From NCBI GenBank assembly GCA_016702555.1, contig JADJDV010000005.1, forward strand, positions 372,001 through 436,000: a stretch of DNA of 64,000 bases, read 5' to 3'. The notes below the pieces were generated by a model. It was not told where the DNA came from, did not search any database, and was given only the letters and a program-made list of their open reading frames with translations. Positions 8,282 to 16,270 of the stretch are shown here, piece by piece. Numbering within the stretch: position 1 is the stretch's first letter; the number at the start of each line of letters is the position of its first letter. The position numbers were made by a program, and so were the translations under genes. Source of the DNA: Burkholderiales bacterium. GTDB lineage: Bacteria > Pseudomonadota > Gammaproteobacteria > Burkholderiales > Burkholderiaceae_C.

Positions 8282-9124
8282 ATGAACACCGCCGCCCTCA
8301 CCTGCTTCCGACTCAGCGTCGCCGACCACATCGCCCACCTGGTGCTGAACCGCCCCGAGGCGATGAACACCATGGGCCCCACCTTCTGGCGCGAGCTGGA
8401 CGAGGTGCTGGCCCGCCTGAACAAGGGCAGCGACGCGCGCGTGCTGGTGCTGTCCAGCACCGGCAAGCACTTCTCGGCCGGCATGTCGCTCGACGTGTTC
8501 GGCGGCGCCATCCAGATGGACGATCAAAGCCCCGAGGGCCGCGCCGCCATCGCCGACCTGCTGGCCGGCCTGCAGGCCACCTTCACCCGGCTGGAGACGC
8601 TGCGCATTCCGGTCATCGTCGCCATCCAGGGCGGCTGCGTCGGCGGCGCGGTCGATCTGGTGACGGCCGCCTGCATCCGCTACGCCACGCAGGACGCCTT
8701 CTTCTGCATCCAGGAAATCAACATCGGCATGGTGGCCGACGTCGGCACGCTGCAGCGCCTGCCCAAGCTGATGCCGCTGGCGGTGGTGAAAGAGCTGGCC
8801 TACACCGGCCGCCGCCTGCCCGCCGCCAGGGCGCGCGAGTACGGTCTGGTCAACGAGGTGTTCGACACGCCCGAGGCGTGCCTGGCCGCCGCCATGCAGT
8901 GCGCTCAGGAGATCGCCGCCAAGCCGCCCGTCGCCATCTGGGGCAGCAAGCAGGTGATCCACTACGCGCGCGATCACAGCGTCGACGACAGCCTGCGCCA
9001 GATGGGCTGGGTGCAGGGCGCGATCTGGAGCAACGCGCATGTGCGCGAAGCGGTGGCGGCCATGCAGGCCAAGCGCGCCGGGCAGTTTCCGCCGCTGGCC
9101 GAACTCAGCGAATTCGGCGACTGA
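8282..9124 (+). CDS. Crotonase-family protein, delta3,5-delta2,4-dienoyl-CoA isomerase-like
   Basis: Acyl-CoA metabolising enzyme of 280 residues with the crotonase oxyanion-hole pattern (SSTGKHFSAGMSLDV and IQGGCVGGAVDL). The downstream segment EINIGMVADVGTLQRLPK is the signature of dienoyl-CoA isomerase (ECH1), which processes unsaturated fatty acids. Of the three acidic residues recalled for ECH1, the Glu of QEINIG and the Asp of ADVGTL are present, but the Asp of the ACD motif is replaced by Cys (TAACIRY). The activity could therefore differ from a true dienoyl isomerase. The start at 8282 is chosen over a far-upstream frame that overlaps dinB. It ends 7 nt before the disrupted PfkB gene. 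Confidence 0.85.
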   Translation: MNTAALTCFRLSVADHIAHLVLNRPEAMNTMGPTFWRELDEVLARLNKGSDARVLVLSSTGKHFSAGMSLDVFGGAIQMDDQSPEGRAAIADLLAGLQATFTRLETLRIPVIVAIQGGCVGGAVDLVTAACIRYATQDAFFCIQEINIGMVADVGTLQRLPKLMPLAVVKELAYTGRRLPAARAREYGLVNEVFDTPEACLAAAMQCAQEIAAKPPVAIWGSKQVIHYARDHSVDDSLRQMGWVQGAIWSNAHVREAVAAMQAKRAGQFPPLAELSEFGD

Positions 9125-9131
9125 CGAGGCC

Positions 9132-9245
9132 GTGAGCGACGTCGCCTTGCCCACGCCGCGCGCCTTCGTCCTCGGCAACTTCGTGCAGGCGTGCTGCTGG
9201 TACGTCGTGAGCGTCCAGCCGTCCCATCTTGCGCCGCGTTGTTGA
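9132..9245 (+). pseudogene. PfkB-family sugar kinase, 5' fragment (interrupted by IS66)
   Basis: The GTG at 9132 begins a PfkB/ribokinase-type N-terminus (25 codons to 9206, including VLGNFVQACCWYV). After 9206 the frame enters the insertion element and meets a stop at 9245, giving a 37-residue product. Removing the element and one copy of the 8-bp duplication joins codon 25 directly in frame to GRQPAAGETIEADGF at 12521. This rebuilds a 336-residue kinase, so the gene was intact before a single insertion. It lies 7 nt after the crotonase gene and was probably co-transcribed with it. Confidence 0.9.
9199..9206. repeat. Target-site duplication, left copy
   Basis: GGTACGTC directly precedes the element and recurs directly after it at 12513-12520. 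Eight base pairs is the duplication length typical of IS66-family transposition. Confidence 0.92.
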
Positions 9246-9436
9246 GCTCCTGAGGATGGTGTCCACCTAATTTTGGTGGACACCCATGAATCCCAATCGC
9301 TCCAAACGCCGCGTTCACACCTCCGAGTTCAAGGCGCAAGTCCTTGATGAGTGCCGGCAGCCTGATGCCTCGGTAGCTGCCGTGGCCACTGGCCACGGCC
9401 TGAACCCCAACGTCGTGCGCAAATGGCTGGCCGGAC
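9207..9436 (+). repeat. 230-bp inverted duplicate of the IS66 left end
   Basis: By direct comparison, this segment is the exact reverse complement of 12283-12512. The match stops where the right-end sequence GTGAGCG begins at 9437, so the junction lies inside tnpA codon 50. Perfect identity points to a recent origin. Confidence 0.93.
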
Positions 9437-9462
9437 GTGAGCGTCCAGTCAATCCATCTTGA
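9286..9462 (+). pseudogene. Truncated tnpA copy in the duplicated IS66 end
   Basis: The ATG at 9286 begins the same protein as tnpA at 12433 (MNPNRSKRRVHTSEFKAQVL and onward). After 50 codons it runs into the right end of the element and ends with eight foreign residues at a TGA. The 58-residue product keeps most of the helix-turn-helix of TnpA and lacks its C-terminal half. It could in principle bind the left ends as a dominant-negative protein, but this is speculation. Confidence 0.75.
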
Positions 9463-9484
9463 CGCGTACCCACTGCCGTGATCG

Positions 9485-9982
9485 TCACGCCGAGGTTTTG
9501 GCTCCCACGTCGGCGATGCACTCTGCGAGGTTGAGCGCAGCCATCAGCAGGTACTTCTCGGGGTCCGTTCGTGCACGCAGCAGGTCGTGCTTGCCGAGGT
9601 ATCCATAGACGAATGCCAGCAAGTAGCGCTCGGGATGCTCGTCGCAGAACTGCTGAACCATCTGTTTGGCCAGATCGCCCGGCAACCCCTCGTTGAAGCG
9701 CGCCCGAGCCGTCAGCCGCTGCATGCATCTGTCCTGCACATCCTCCGAGACGATCGGCCACACATGGCCGCTGCGCTTCATCGCCTGGAACGTCACCAGC
9801 AGGATGCAGCGGCACCTCCAGTTCTTCGAGGTCAACCCCCATGCGCGGCAGCACCAGGATCGAGGCCAGCAGATTGGGCCGCTGCGCGGCGATCTCGTCG
9901 GCCAGGCGTACCTTTGAGCGTGATCCATGCCATTGATGTCGATGGCCGCCTGCACCATCACCGCCTGCGTGATCACGCCCAT
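9485..9982 (-). pseudogene. Uncharacterised IS66 passenger ORF with frameshifts
   Basis: A gene lies between tnpC and the right end, its ATG 2 nt after the tnpC stop. The frame is open for 165 codons, but coherent protein switches to the overlapping frame between about 9915 and 9810. There the alternative frame reads KVRLADEIAAQRPNLLASIL and continues through a leucine-rich, acidic stretch. It then returns to the first frame for the C-terminal half, which contains a well-ordered acidic helical segment ending ECIADVGAKTSA. Two compensating indels are the simplest reading. I do not recognise the family; there are no membrane helices or nuclease motifs. It is not part of the minimal IS66 set. 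Confidence 0.55.
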
Positions 9983-9984
9983 CG

Positions 9985-11603
9985 TCAGCCTGGCCGCCAG
10001 CGATGCGGCAGCAACTCTTCAAGTCGATGATTCGGGTGCGCGTGGATGCGCGCGAGCACGTCACGCAGGTAGGCCCAGGATCCAGGCCATTGAGCTTGGC
10101 CGACTGCAGCAGACTCATCACCACCGCCGCGCGCTGCCCGGCCAACTCGCTGCCCACGAACAGCCAGTTCTTGGCGCCGAGCTTCCACGGCTTGATCTGC
10201 CGCTCGATCAGGTTGTTGTCGATGGCGACTGCGCCGTCATCCAGGTGCAGCGTCAGCGCCTTCCACGCGTTGACGCTGTAGTCAATCGCCTCGGCGATCT
10301 TGCTGCCATCCAGCACCTGCGCGCGCTGCAGCTTGAGCCAGACCTCGAATTCGTCCCACAGCGGCCGGCTCAGTTGCTGCCGGGCCTGCTTGCGGACGCC
10401 TTCCTCCATGCCGGCGAAGGCCGCCTCAGCCTGGTAGAGCCGCGCCCAGCGCTGCAGCGCCTCGGCGGCCACGCCACTGGCCCTGCTGCCCCCCGGCGGC
10501 TGAGCTCCTCGAAGCGCCTTCTGGCATGCGCGGCGCACGCCGCCGACCTGCGCTGCGGGTAGAGCCTGGCATCCAGCACAGCGTTGTAGCCGGCGTACTG
10601 GTCGGTGATCAAGGTGCCATTCCAGGCCGGCTCGGGGTATGGCGGCCCCTTGCCGCCAAGGAAGGCGACCGGGTACTGCGATCCCCGACCCGGGCAGAAC
10701 TCGTAGACCACGCCAGGATGCGGATCGTGGTGGCTGCGCGCCCAGGCCCAGATGTAGGCCTTCTTGGTCTTGCCCGAGCCGGGCTCCAGTAGCGGCACCG
10801 GTGTCTCATCGGCGTGCAGCACGCGGCAGCCCAGGATGAAACGCCGTTGCGCCTCGTACAGCGGCTGCAGGGGCGGCGCCGCCAGCGCCAGCCCAGGTAG
10901 CCAATGTGGAGCGCGGCGTATGCGCGCCCGAGCGGGCATTGATGGGCTCTTGCCGGTAGTACGGCAGGTGGTCCACGAAGCGGCTGATCAGCGTATGCGC
11001 CACCAGTCCGCTGGCGGGGATGCCGCCAGCGACCACATCCGGCTCGGCCGGCTCCTGGCGGATTTGCTGGCAGCAGCAGCACGCCCATTTGCCGTAGATG
11101 TGGCGGTGCACGAAGAACCTGGCCGGGATGATGTCCAGCCGCTCGCTGACGTCCTCACCGATGCGCTGCATGGGCCGGCCGCACTCTGGGCTTGGGCAGG
11201 TGGTGTCCGCAGGTTCGTGGCGATGCTCCACGCGCTCCAGGTGCTCCGGAAGTGCCTGGCGGCGTGGACGACGTGGTGGTGCCTTCGGGACTTTGGGCGC
11301 CTGGGGAAGGTCGCGTTGCAACGCAGCCAGTTGCGCCTGCAGGCTGGCCTCGTCTTCTGCCAGCGCCTCCTGGAACAGGGCGCGCTGCTGGGCCGTCATG
11401 GCTTCGGTCCTGGCGCCGAACTTCCAGCGCTTCAGGCGCGCGAGTTCGAAGTTGACCTTCTCCAGCTTGGCGCGCGCCCAGGCGATCTCACGCGCCTGGG
11501 CCTGCACCTGCTGCTGCAGCCGCGTGATCAAGGCGGCCGCCTGCGCTGGCAGGTGCACCATGTCGATGCAGTCCGTTGCGGTGTCGCCGAGCATGCCCGG
11601 CAT
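9985..11603 (-). pseudogene. tnpC: IS66 transposase TnpC, frameshifted
   Basis: The DDE transposase of the element, readable only by joining four frames. From 11603 come the leucine-zipper-like N-terminus, the basic PRRPRRQALPEHLERVEH region and the zinc-finger-like C-x4-C part with ISRFVDHLPYYRQEPINARSG. After a shift near 10880 follow the first Asp (HADETPV) and the second (TDQYAGY). After a shift at the C6 run near 10492 comes the catalytic Glu region (DNNLIERQIKPW). After a shift near 10082 comes the tail LRDVLARIHAHPNHRLEELLPHRW. All catalytic motifs survive, so the decay is recent or the indels are sequence errors. As written, no active transposase can be made. Confidence 0.88.
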
Positions 11604-11678
11604 GCTGCACGAGTCAGGGGGTGCTGTGCATCGGCAGATACGATGTCAACGCGCTGGCCACGGCGGCCCATGCCCGCT

Positions 11679-12026
11679 TTAGCAGCGGCTGATGACGCTG
11701 AGTTCGCCCAGGCGCTGCCAGGGTAGGCCCAGCGCCAGAGCGCCGAACTGCTGGGCCGTGAGTTGCAGCGCTGGCATCGCGGAGCCAACTGAATCGCGCT
11801 CGATCCAGACGAAGCGCCCGGCGTGCAAGCGGCGCGTGGCGCACCACACGCCGAAGCCGTCGTGCACCAGCAGCTTAATGCGCGTGGCCCGCGCGTTGGC
11901 AAAGAGATAGCCGTGGTGGGCTTGCGCCTGGCCGATGGTGTTGATGACGACATTGAGTAGGCGGTCGGCACCGGCGCGCATGTCTTGCGGCTGGGTGCAC
12001 AGCCATAGAGTGTCGATGCGGATCAC
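11679..12026 (-). CDS. tnpB: IS66 accessory protein TnpB
   Basis: Second IS66 protein, 115 residues, needed for transposition in this family although its biochemical role is not settled. The core VLVHDGFGVWCATRRLHAGRF is the usual TnpB pattern (here KLLVHDGFGVWCATRRL), preceded by INTIGQAQAHHGYLFANARATR. The start is the GTG at 12026, giving VIRIDTLWLC, the family N-terminus. It begins 11 nt after the tnpA stop. Intact, unlike tnpC. Confidence 0.85.
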   Translation of the reverse strand: MIRIDTLWLCTQPQDMRAGADRLLNVVINTIGQAQAHHGYLFANARATRIKLLVHDGFGVWCATRRLHAGRFVWIERDSVGSAMPALQLTAQQFGALALGLPWQRLGELSVISRC

Positions 12027-12037
12027 CAGAGTAGTCC

Positions 12038-12433
12038 TCAGACGACAGCCATCGTGCCGGCCAGCGCGCGCAGCAGGGCCGCGTACTGCGGCGCCGCACT
12101 TGCTGCGCACTGCAACTTCAGCCGCAATCCGCCGCGTTCGAGTTCGATGCGGATGTCGGGCGGCGATGGCGGAAGGTTGGCGAGGCGGTGTTCGGACTTG
12201 GTCAACTCGACCGGTACGAACTGCAGGGGCGCCACGCGCTGCGTAGGCGCTGGCACCTCTGCAGCCATGCGCTTGAGGTTCTGTCCGGCCAGCCATTTGC
12301 GCACGACGTTGGGGTTCAGGCCGTGGCCAGTGGCCACGGCAGCTACCGAGGCATCAGGCTGCCGGCACTCATCAAGGACTTGCGCCTTGAACTCGGAGGT
12401 GTGAACGCGGCGTTTGGAGCGATTGGGATTCAT
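12038..12433 (-). CDS. tnpA: IS66 protein TnpA (OrfA)
   Basis: First IS66 protein, 131 residues. The N-terminus MNPNRSKRRVHTSEFKAQVL leads into a helix-turn-helix (SVAAVATGHGLNPNVVRKWL), and the C-terminal part resembles the DNA-binding domain that recognises element ends. The 5' third is duplicated in inverted orientation at 9286. An inverted repeat around 12445-12470 (GTGTCCACC / GGTGGACAC) lies between the end of the element and the ATG and could regulate expression. Confidence 0.87.
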   Translation of the reverse strand: MNPNRSKRRVHTSEFKAQVLDECRQPDASVAAVATGHGLNPNVVRKWLAGQNLKRMAAEVPAPTQRVAPLQFVPVELTKSEHRLANLPPSPPDIRIELERGGLRLKLQCAASAAPQYAALLRALAGTMAVV

Positions 12434-12512
12434 GGGTGTCCACCAAAATTAGGTGGACACCATCCTCAGGAGCTCAACAACGCGGCGCAAGATGGGACGG
12501 CTGGACGCTCAC
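12283..12512 (-). repeat. IS66 left end (original copy of the 230-bp inverted repeat)
   Basis: Contains the left terminal repeat ending at 12512, a short internal hairpin (GTGTCCACC 8-nt loop GGTGGACAC) and codons 1-50 of tnpA. It is the exact inverse of 9207-9436. Confidence 0.93.
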
Positions 12513-12520
12513 GGTACGTC
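12513..12520. repeat. Target-site duplication, right copy
   Basis: GGTACGTC, identical to 9199-9206. The kinase reading frame resumes directly after it with GGC CGC CAG. Confidence 0.92.
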
Positions 12521-13456
12521 GGCCGCCAGCCCGCCGCCGGCGAAACCATCGAGGCCGACGGGTTCCAGCTCGAGCCCGGCGGCAAGGGCCTGAACGTGGC
12601 CGTGGGCCTGCACCGGCTGGGCGCCCAGGTGCAGACCCTGATCGGCTGCGGCCAGGACCCCGCGGCCGACACACTGCTGACCTTGCTGGCGCGCGAGGGC
12701 CTGCCGACCCGGCACGTGCACCGCCTGCCCGGGCCGTCGGGCTGGGGTTCCGGCCTGATCGGCGCCGACGGCCACAACAGCATCGCCGTCTATCTGGGCG
12801 CCAACCGCCTGCTCACGGCCACGCACGCCGAGGCGGCGCGCCAGGACATCGAGGCGGCGCAGCTGGTCTACGGCCAGTTCGAGACCGCGCTGCCTGCCGT
12901 CGAGGCGGCGTTTCGCATCGCCCATGCGCGCGGCATCCCGACGGTGCTCAACCCGTCGCCGTGGCGGGCGCCACCGCCCGGCCTGCGCGAGACCACGCAC
13001 ACCGTGATGGTCAACCAGACCGAGGTGGCGCCATTGCTGGCGCTGACCGAGCCCCTGGGGCACGCGATCGACGGTATTGCCGGGCAACTGGCTGGCGCGA
13101 TGAACGCCTTCGCCACCGAGTGGCCCGCGGCGCGCCGCCTGATCCTGACCCTGGGTGAGCGCGGCGCGCTGGCCGCCGAACAGACCGAGGCCGGACGCTG
13201 GGCGTTCTGGCACGCGCCAGCCCCCGCCATCGATCCGGTCGACACCGTGGGCGCCGGCGACGCCTTCGCCAGCGGCTACCTGCGGGCCACGCTGCGCGGC
13301 GAGCCGCTGCCGGTGGCTTTGGTCTGGGGCAATCGGTGCGGCGCGCATGTGGCTGCACAGGCGGGTGTGCTGGGCGCCCTGCCCGACGCGCGGCAACTGG
13401 CCACGCTGCTGGGCGCCGATCCGCCGATCAGCGCGCCGCGCCTGCCGATCGACTGA
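12521..13456 (+). pseudogene. PfkB-family sugar kinase, 3' fragment
   Basis: Residues 26-336 of the interrupted kinase. It carries the PfkB signature 1 GGKGLNVAVGLHRLGAQV with the sugar-binding glycines, and near the C-terminus signature 2 DTVGAGDAFASGYL with the catalytic Asp and anion hole. These features place it among ribokinase/fructokinase/nucleoside kinases; the phosphorylated sugar cannot be named. The first 25 residues are separated by 3.3 kb of IS66, so no functional protein is expected unless an internal start is used, which would lack the first beta-strand. Convergent with the GntR regulator, its probable former controller. Confidence 0.9.
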
Positions 13457-13462
13457 ACCCGT

Positions 13463-14224
13463 TCAGGGCTCCAGTTCGATCCGGTACACGTAGGCGTCGC
13501 CGCGGAAAGTGCCTTCCACGTACTCGACCAGGGCGCCGGAGCGGATGCGCGTCATGCGCTTGAACAACAGGCAGGGCTGCGGCTCGTCGAAGCCGAAGGC
13601 GTCTGACTCCAGCGGCGAGCTGAGCACGGCCTCCACCGACTGCTCGGCGCCGCCGAGCTCCAGCCGGCACAGATCGCGCAGCCGCTCGTAGGCCGAGCCG
13701 GAGCCGTTCCAGAATGCCATCTCGGGCGCCAGGCTCAGGTCGTACCAGGCCAGCTCGCGCGTCATCGGCACGCCGTCGCCCTCGCGGATGCGCACCACGT
13801 GCAGGAACTGCGCGTTCGAGGGGCGCTGGAAGATCGAGGCCATGCGGCGGTCGGACACGATCTCGCACTGCAGCACGTTCGTGGTCGCGGTCTTGCCCAG
13901 CTCGCGCATCTCCTCGGTGAAGCCGCGCAGCGGCCCCAGCGTGGGCTGCACGCGCTCGGGCGGCTTGCGCACCACGCTGCCGCCGCGCCCGCGCCCGCCC
14001 AGGCGCTGGTCGTGGCGCAGCTGGTCGTAGCTGCGCTTGACGGTGGAGCGGCTGACGCCCAGATACTCGGCCAGGTCGCGCTCAGGCGGCAGGCTGGCGC
14101 CCTCGCGCAGGGCGCCGGAGGTCAGCAAGTCGTCGAGCTGCATGTAGAGCTGGCGCCACAGGGGCTGCGAGATTTCGGTATCGACTTGGAGCGCGGCGAA
14201 GGTTTCTGGCATGGACACTTCCAT
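13463..14224 (-). CDS. GntR/HutC-family transcriptional regulator
   Basis: 253-residue regulator. The winged helix-turn-helix (about 20-85) has the GntR pattern LPPERDLAEYLGVSRSTVKRSYDQL. From about residue 100 a UTRA ligand-binding domain of the HutC type follows (EIVSDRRMASIF, VPMTRELAWYDLSL, CLLFKRMTRIRSGALVEYVEGTFRGD). The ligand is usually a sugar phosphate or a pathway intermediate. Its 3' end lies 6 nt from the end of the broken PfkB kinase, suggesting that the two once formed a carbohydrate module. A perfect 6-bp inverted repeat 29 nt upstream fits autorepression. Starts at 14224 or 14212 are possible. Confidence 0.87.
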   Translation of the reverse strand: MEVSMPETFAALQVDTEISQPLWRQLYMQLDDLLTSGALREGASLPPERDLAEYLGVSRSTVKRSYDQLRHDQRLGGRGRGGSVVRKPPERVQPTLGPLRGFTEEMRELGKTATTNVLQCEIVSDRRMASIFQRPSNAQFLHVVRIREGDGVPMTRELAWYDLSLAPEMAFWNGSGSAYERLRDLCRLELGGAEQSVEAVLSSPLESDAFGFDEPQPCLLFKRMTRIRSGALVEYVEGTFRGDAYVYRIELEP

Positions 14225-14252
14225 TGATGCAAGAAGGTGAATATTGAGAAAA

Positions 14253-14271
14253 CTTGTCCCAGGATGACAAG
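14253..14271. promoter_or_regulatory. Probable GntR operator
   Basis: CTTGTC - 7 nt - GACAAG is a perfect dyad 29 nt upstream of the gntR start, within a locally AT-rich segment. A TTGACG -35-like box on the minus strand sits at 14294-14289, placing the dyad over the likely -10 region. Confidence 0.5.
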
Positions 14272-14492
14272 CTGCGAAGGTATTCGTCCGTCAAAACGAA
14301 CGACCGTGCGAAATTATCGTGGAGTGGCGGCGTTTTGGTGAGCATCCAAAAAAATATTGGCCCTATGTGCCACATATGTCACACCATTGAAAGCCATTGG
14401 CCCCTGCTGGCATGGTTGCGTGCCAAATTCAGGCCGGTTCATATGCCCACTTATTTCATGGGACATTGCCGGCGCACCCTTGACGACCGCCA
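14272..14492. other. AT-rich intergenic segment with a dyad
   Basis: This region between gntR and the end of queF holds no convincing gene. The only structure seen besides the minus-strand -35-like box is a dyad around 14367-14384 (GTG..ACATATGT..CAC), which may be a further regulator site. The rest shows nothing recognisable. Confidence 0.4.
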
Positions 14493-15365
14493 TTACTGCC
14501 GCGCCGTGCGCACGTTGGGTGGTGCGCTGCCCGGGTGACTGGTGCGCCAGGGGTTGATCTCCAGCCCGCCGCGTCGCGTGTAGCGCGCGTACACCATCAG
14601 CTTGGTCGGTCGGCAGCGCGCGCGGATGTCGCTGAACATGCGTTCGACGCAGTGTTCGTGAAAGTCGTTGTGGCGGCGGAAACTGACGATGTAGCGCAGC
14701 AGCCCGGCCTGCTCGATCTGCGGGCCGGCGTAGCGAATCTGCACGCTGCCCCAGTCGGGCTGGCCGGTGACCGGGCAGTTGCTCTTGAGCAGGCGGCTGG
14801 TCAGGGTTTCCTCGACCGGCTGCTCGTCGAAGGCGGCCGTGAGCAGTTCGGGCGCGGGCTGCGCCAGATCCTCGCAGTCGATCTCCAGTCGGTCGAGGCT
14901 CAGTCCGTCCAGCTCGTGCAGCGGCTCGCGGTCGAACGCCTCCGGTTCGATCAGTTGCACGCCGGCGGCGGCACGCATCGGCCCGCCGCACCAGATCGCC
15001 GAACTGACGTCGACCTGGATGCGGCGCCGCACCTCCTCGGCATCGGCGATGCGGGTGCCGTTGAAGCTGTTCAGGTACAGCTTGAAGGACTTGCTCTCGA
15101 CGATGTGCGTGCTCTCGCACGGCACCAGGATGCGCGCGATCGCCAGCTGCGGCTTGCCACGCGCGTTCAGCCAGGACAGCTCGTAGGCGGTCCACAGATC
15201 GGCGCCGAAGAAGCCCGGCTGGCCGTTGATGCCGAGTTGCGCGCGCTGCGGCGCACGCGGAATCGGAAACAGCAGCGCCGGGTCGTACTGGTCCACGTAG
15301 GCGGTGGCCTTGCCGAGTGCGCTGGCGTGCAGCAGCGCATCGTGGCCGGGGGTGGCGGGGGTCAT
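14493..15365 (-). CDS. queF: NADPH-dependent 7-cyano-7-deazaguanine reductase
   Basis: Reduces preQ0 to preQ1 in queuosine biosynthesis; cytosolic. The 290-residue length and two-domain fold mark the long, type II QueF. The N-terminal half carries the ESKSFKLYLNSFNGTR substrate motif, and the C-terminal half has the nucleophilic Cys in LKSNCPVTGQPDWGSVQI with the Asp of the same motif. HNDFHEHCVERMF completes the T-fold. It overlaps the upstream alpha/beta hydrolase by 4 nt (ATGA), so it is the last gene of a three-gene chain. No preQ1 riboswitch was seen, and its position inside the operon makes one unlikely. Confidence 0.94.
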   Translation of the reverse strand: MTPATPGHDALLHASALGKATAYVDQYDPALLFPIPRAPQRAQLGINGQPGFFGADLWTAYELSWLNARGKPQLAIARILVPCESTHIVESKSFKLYLNSFNGTRIADAEEVRRRIQVDVSSAIWCGGPMRAAAGVQLIEPEAFDREPLHELDGLSLDRLEIDCEDLAQPAPELLTAAFDEQPVEETLTSRLLKSNCPVTGQPDWGSVQIRYAGPQIEQAGLLRYIVSFRRHNDFHEHCVERMFSDIRARCRPTKLMVYARYTRRGGLEINPWRTSHPGSAPPNVRTARQ

Positions 15366-16270
15366 GCGGGGGCGTGCGTCAGCGGATGCTCACGCAAAAA
15401 AGGCAACACGTGGCGCAGCAACTGCTGGCACACCTGGGGCGCCAGATCGTGCCCGGCGCCCTCGATGGCGACGAAGCGCGCGCCGGGAATGCGGCGCGCC
15501 GTGTCGCGCCCGCACTCGATCAGCACAAAGGGGTCGGCGTCGCCGTGCAGCACCAGCGTGGGGCAGCGCACCCGCGCCAGCTCGTCGGCACGCGTGGTGT
15601 CGGCCAGGATGGCGGCCAGCTGGCGCAGGTTGCCGGCCGGGTCGTAGCTGCGCGCGATGGTCTGCAGGATCAGCTCGCGCATGGCCGGCTCCGGCACCGG
15701 ATAGGCCGGGCTGCCGACGGCGCGGAAGAAGTCGAGGTAGTAGCGCACCACGGCTTCGGTGTCGTGGCCGCGCGGCTTGGCCAACATCACGCGCAGCACC
15801 TTGGTCTGCAGATTGGGCAGGCCGCGCGCGCCGCTGGAGCTCATGATGCTGGTCAGCGTGGCGCAGCGCGCCGGCGCGGCAATCGCCATGCGCTGCGCGA
15901 TCATGCCGCCCATGCTCATGCCGACGACGTGGGCGCGCGGGATGGCGAGTGCGTCCAGCACCCCGAGCGCGTCCTGTGCCATGTCCTGCAGCCTGTAGGG
16001 CGGGCGCACGGCGGCGCCCAGCGCACGTTGCAGGCCGGCCAGCGCGATGTTGGGCACGCCCAGCTCGGGCAGGTGCTGCGACAGCCCGGCGTCGCGGTTG
16101 TCGATGCGGATGACGCGATGGCCGCCCTGCACCAGCGCGTCGACGAAGTCCGGCGGCCAGTGGATCAGCTGCCCGCCCAGGCCCATGATCAACATCAGCG
16201 GCTCGCCATCGCCGCCGCTGTCCTCGACCTGAATGCGGACGCCGTTGGCCTCGACCTGCTGGGCGCTCAT
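15362..16270 (-). CDS. Alpha/beta-fold hydrolase
   Basis: 302-residue hydrolase. The oxyanion-hole region LMLIMGLGGQLIHWP is followed by the nucleophile elbow GMSMGGMIAQRMA (catalytic Ser). Asp is probably in LVLHGDADPFV and His in IEGAGHDLAPQV. This layout resembles haloperoxidase-like and 3-oxoadipate enol-lactonase-like esterases. The start is at 16270, overlapping the end of the oxygenase gene by 4 nt. The substrate is unknown; there is no evident functional link to queF except co-transcription. Confidence 0.85.
   Translation of the reverse strand: MSAQQVEANGVRIQVEDSGGDGEPLMLIMGLGGQLIHWPPDFVDALVQGGHRVIRIDNRDAGLSQHLPELGVPNIALAGLQRALGAAVRPPYRLQDMAQDALGVLDALAIPRAHVVGMSMGGMIAQRMAIAAPARCATLTSIMSSSGARGLPNLQTKVLRVMLAKPRGHDTEAVVRYYLDFFRAVGSPAYPVPEPAMRELILQTIARSYDPAGNLRQLAAILADTTRADELARVRCPTLVLHGDADPFVLIECGRDTARRIPGARFVAIEGAGHDLAPQVCQQLLRHVLPFLREHPLTHAPA

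Larger units (their letters stand above)
9207..12512 (-). mobile_element. IS66-family insertion unit bounded by two left ends
   Basis: A 3306-bp unit flanked by an 8-bp direct repeat. Reading on the minus strand it carries tnpA, tnpB, a frameshifted tnpC and a degraded passenger ORF between 12433 and 9485. The ordinary right end of the element starts at 9437 (GTGAGCGTCCAGTCAATCC). Outside it, 9207-9436 is a perfect inverted copy of the first 230 bp of the element (12283-12512), including the start of tnpA. Both outer termini are therefore the same left end GTGAGCGTCCAGCC. The core element is 9437-12512 (about 3.08 kb). It splits a PfkB kinase gene. Confidence 0.93.

Noticed and set aside
14357..14557. 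Short + ORF in the gntR-queF gap
   Set aside because: No family resemblance, no ribosome-binding site and overlap with queF antisense; the gap reads as promoter sequence.
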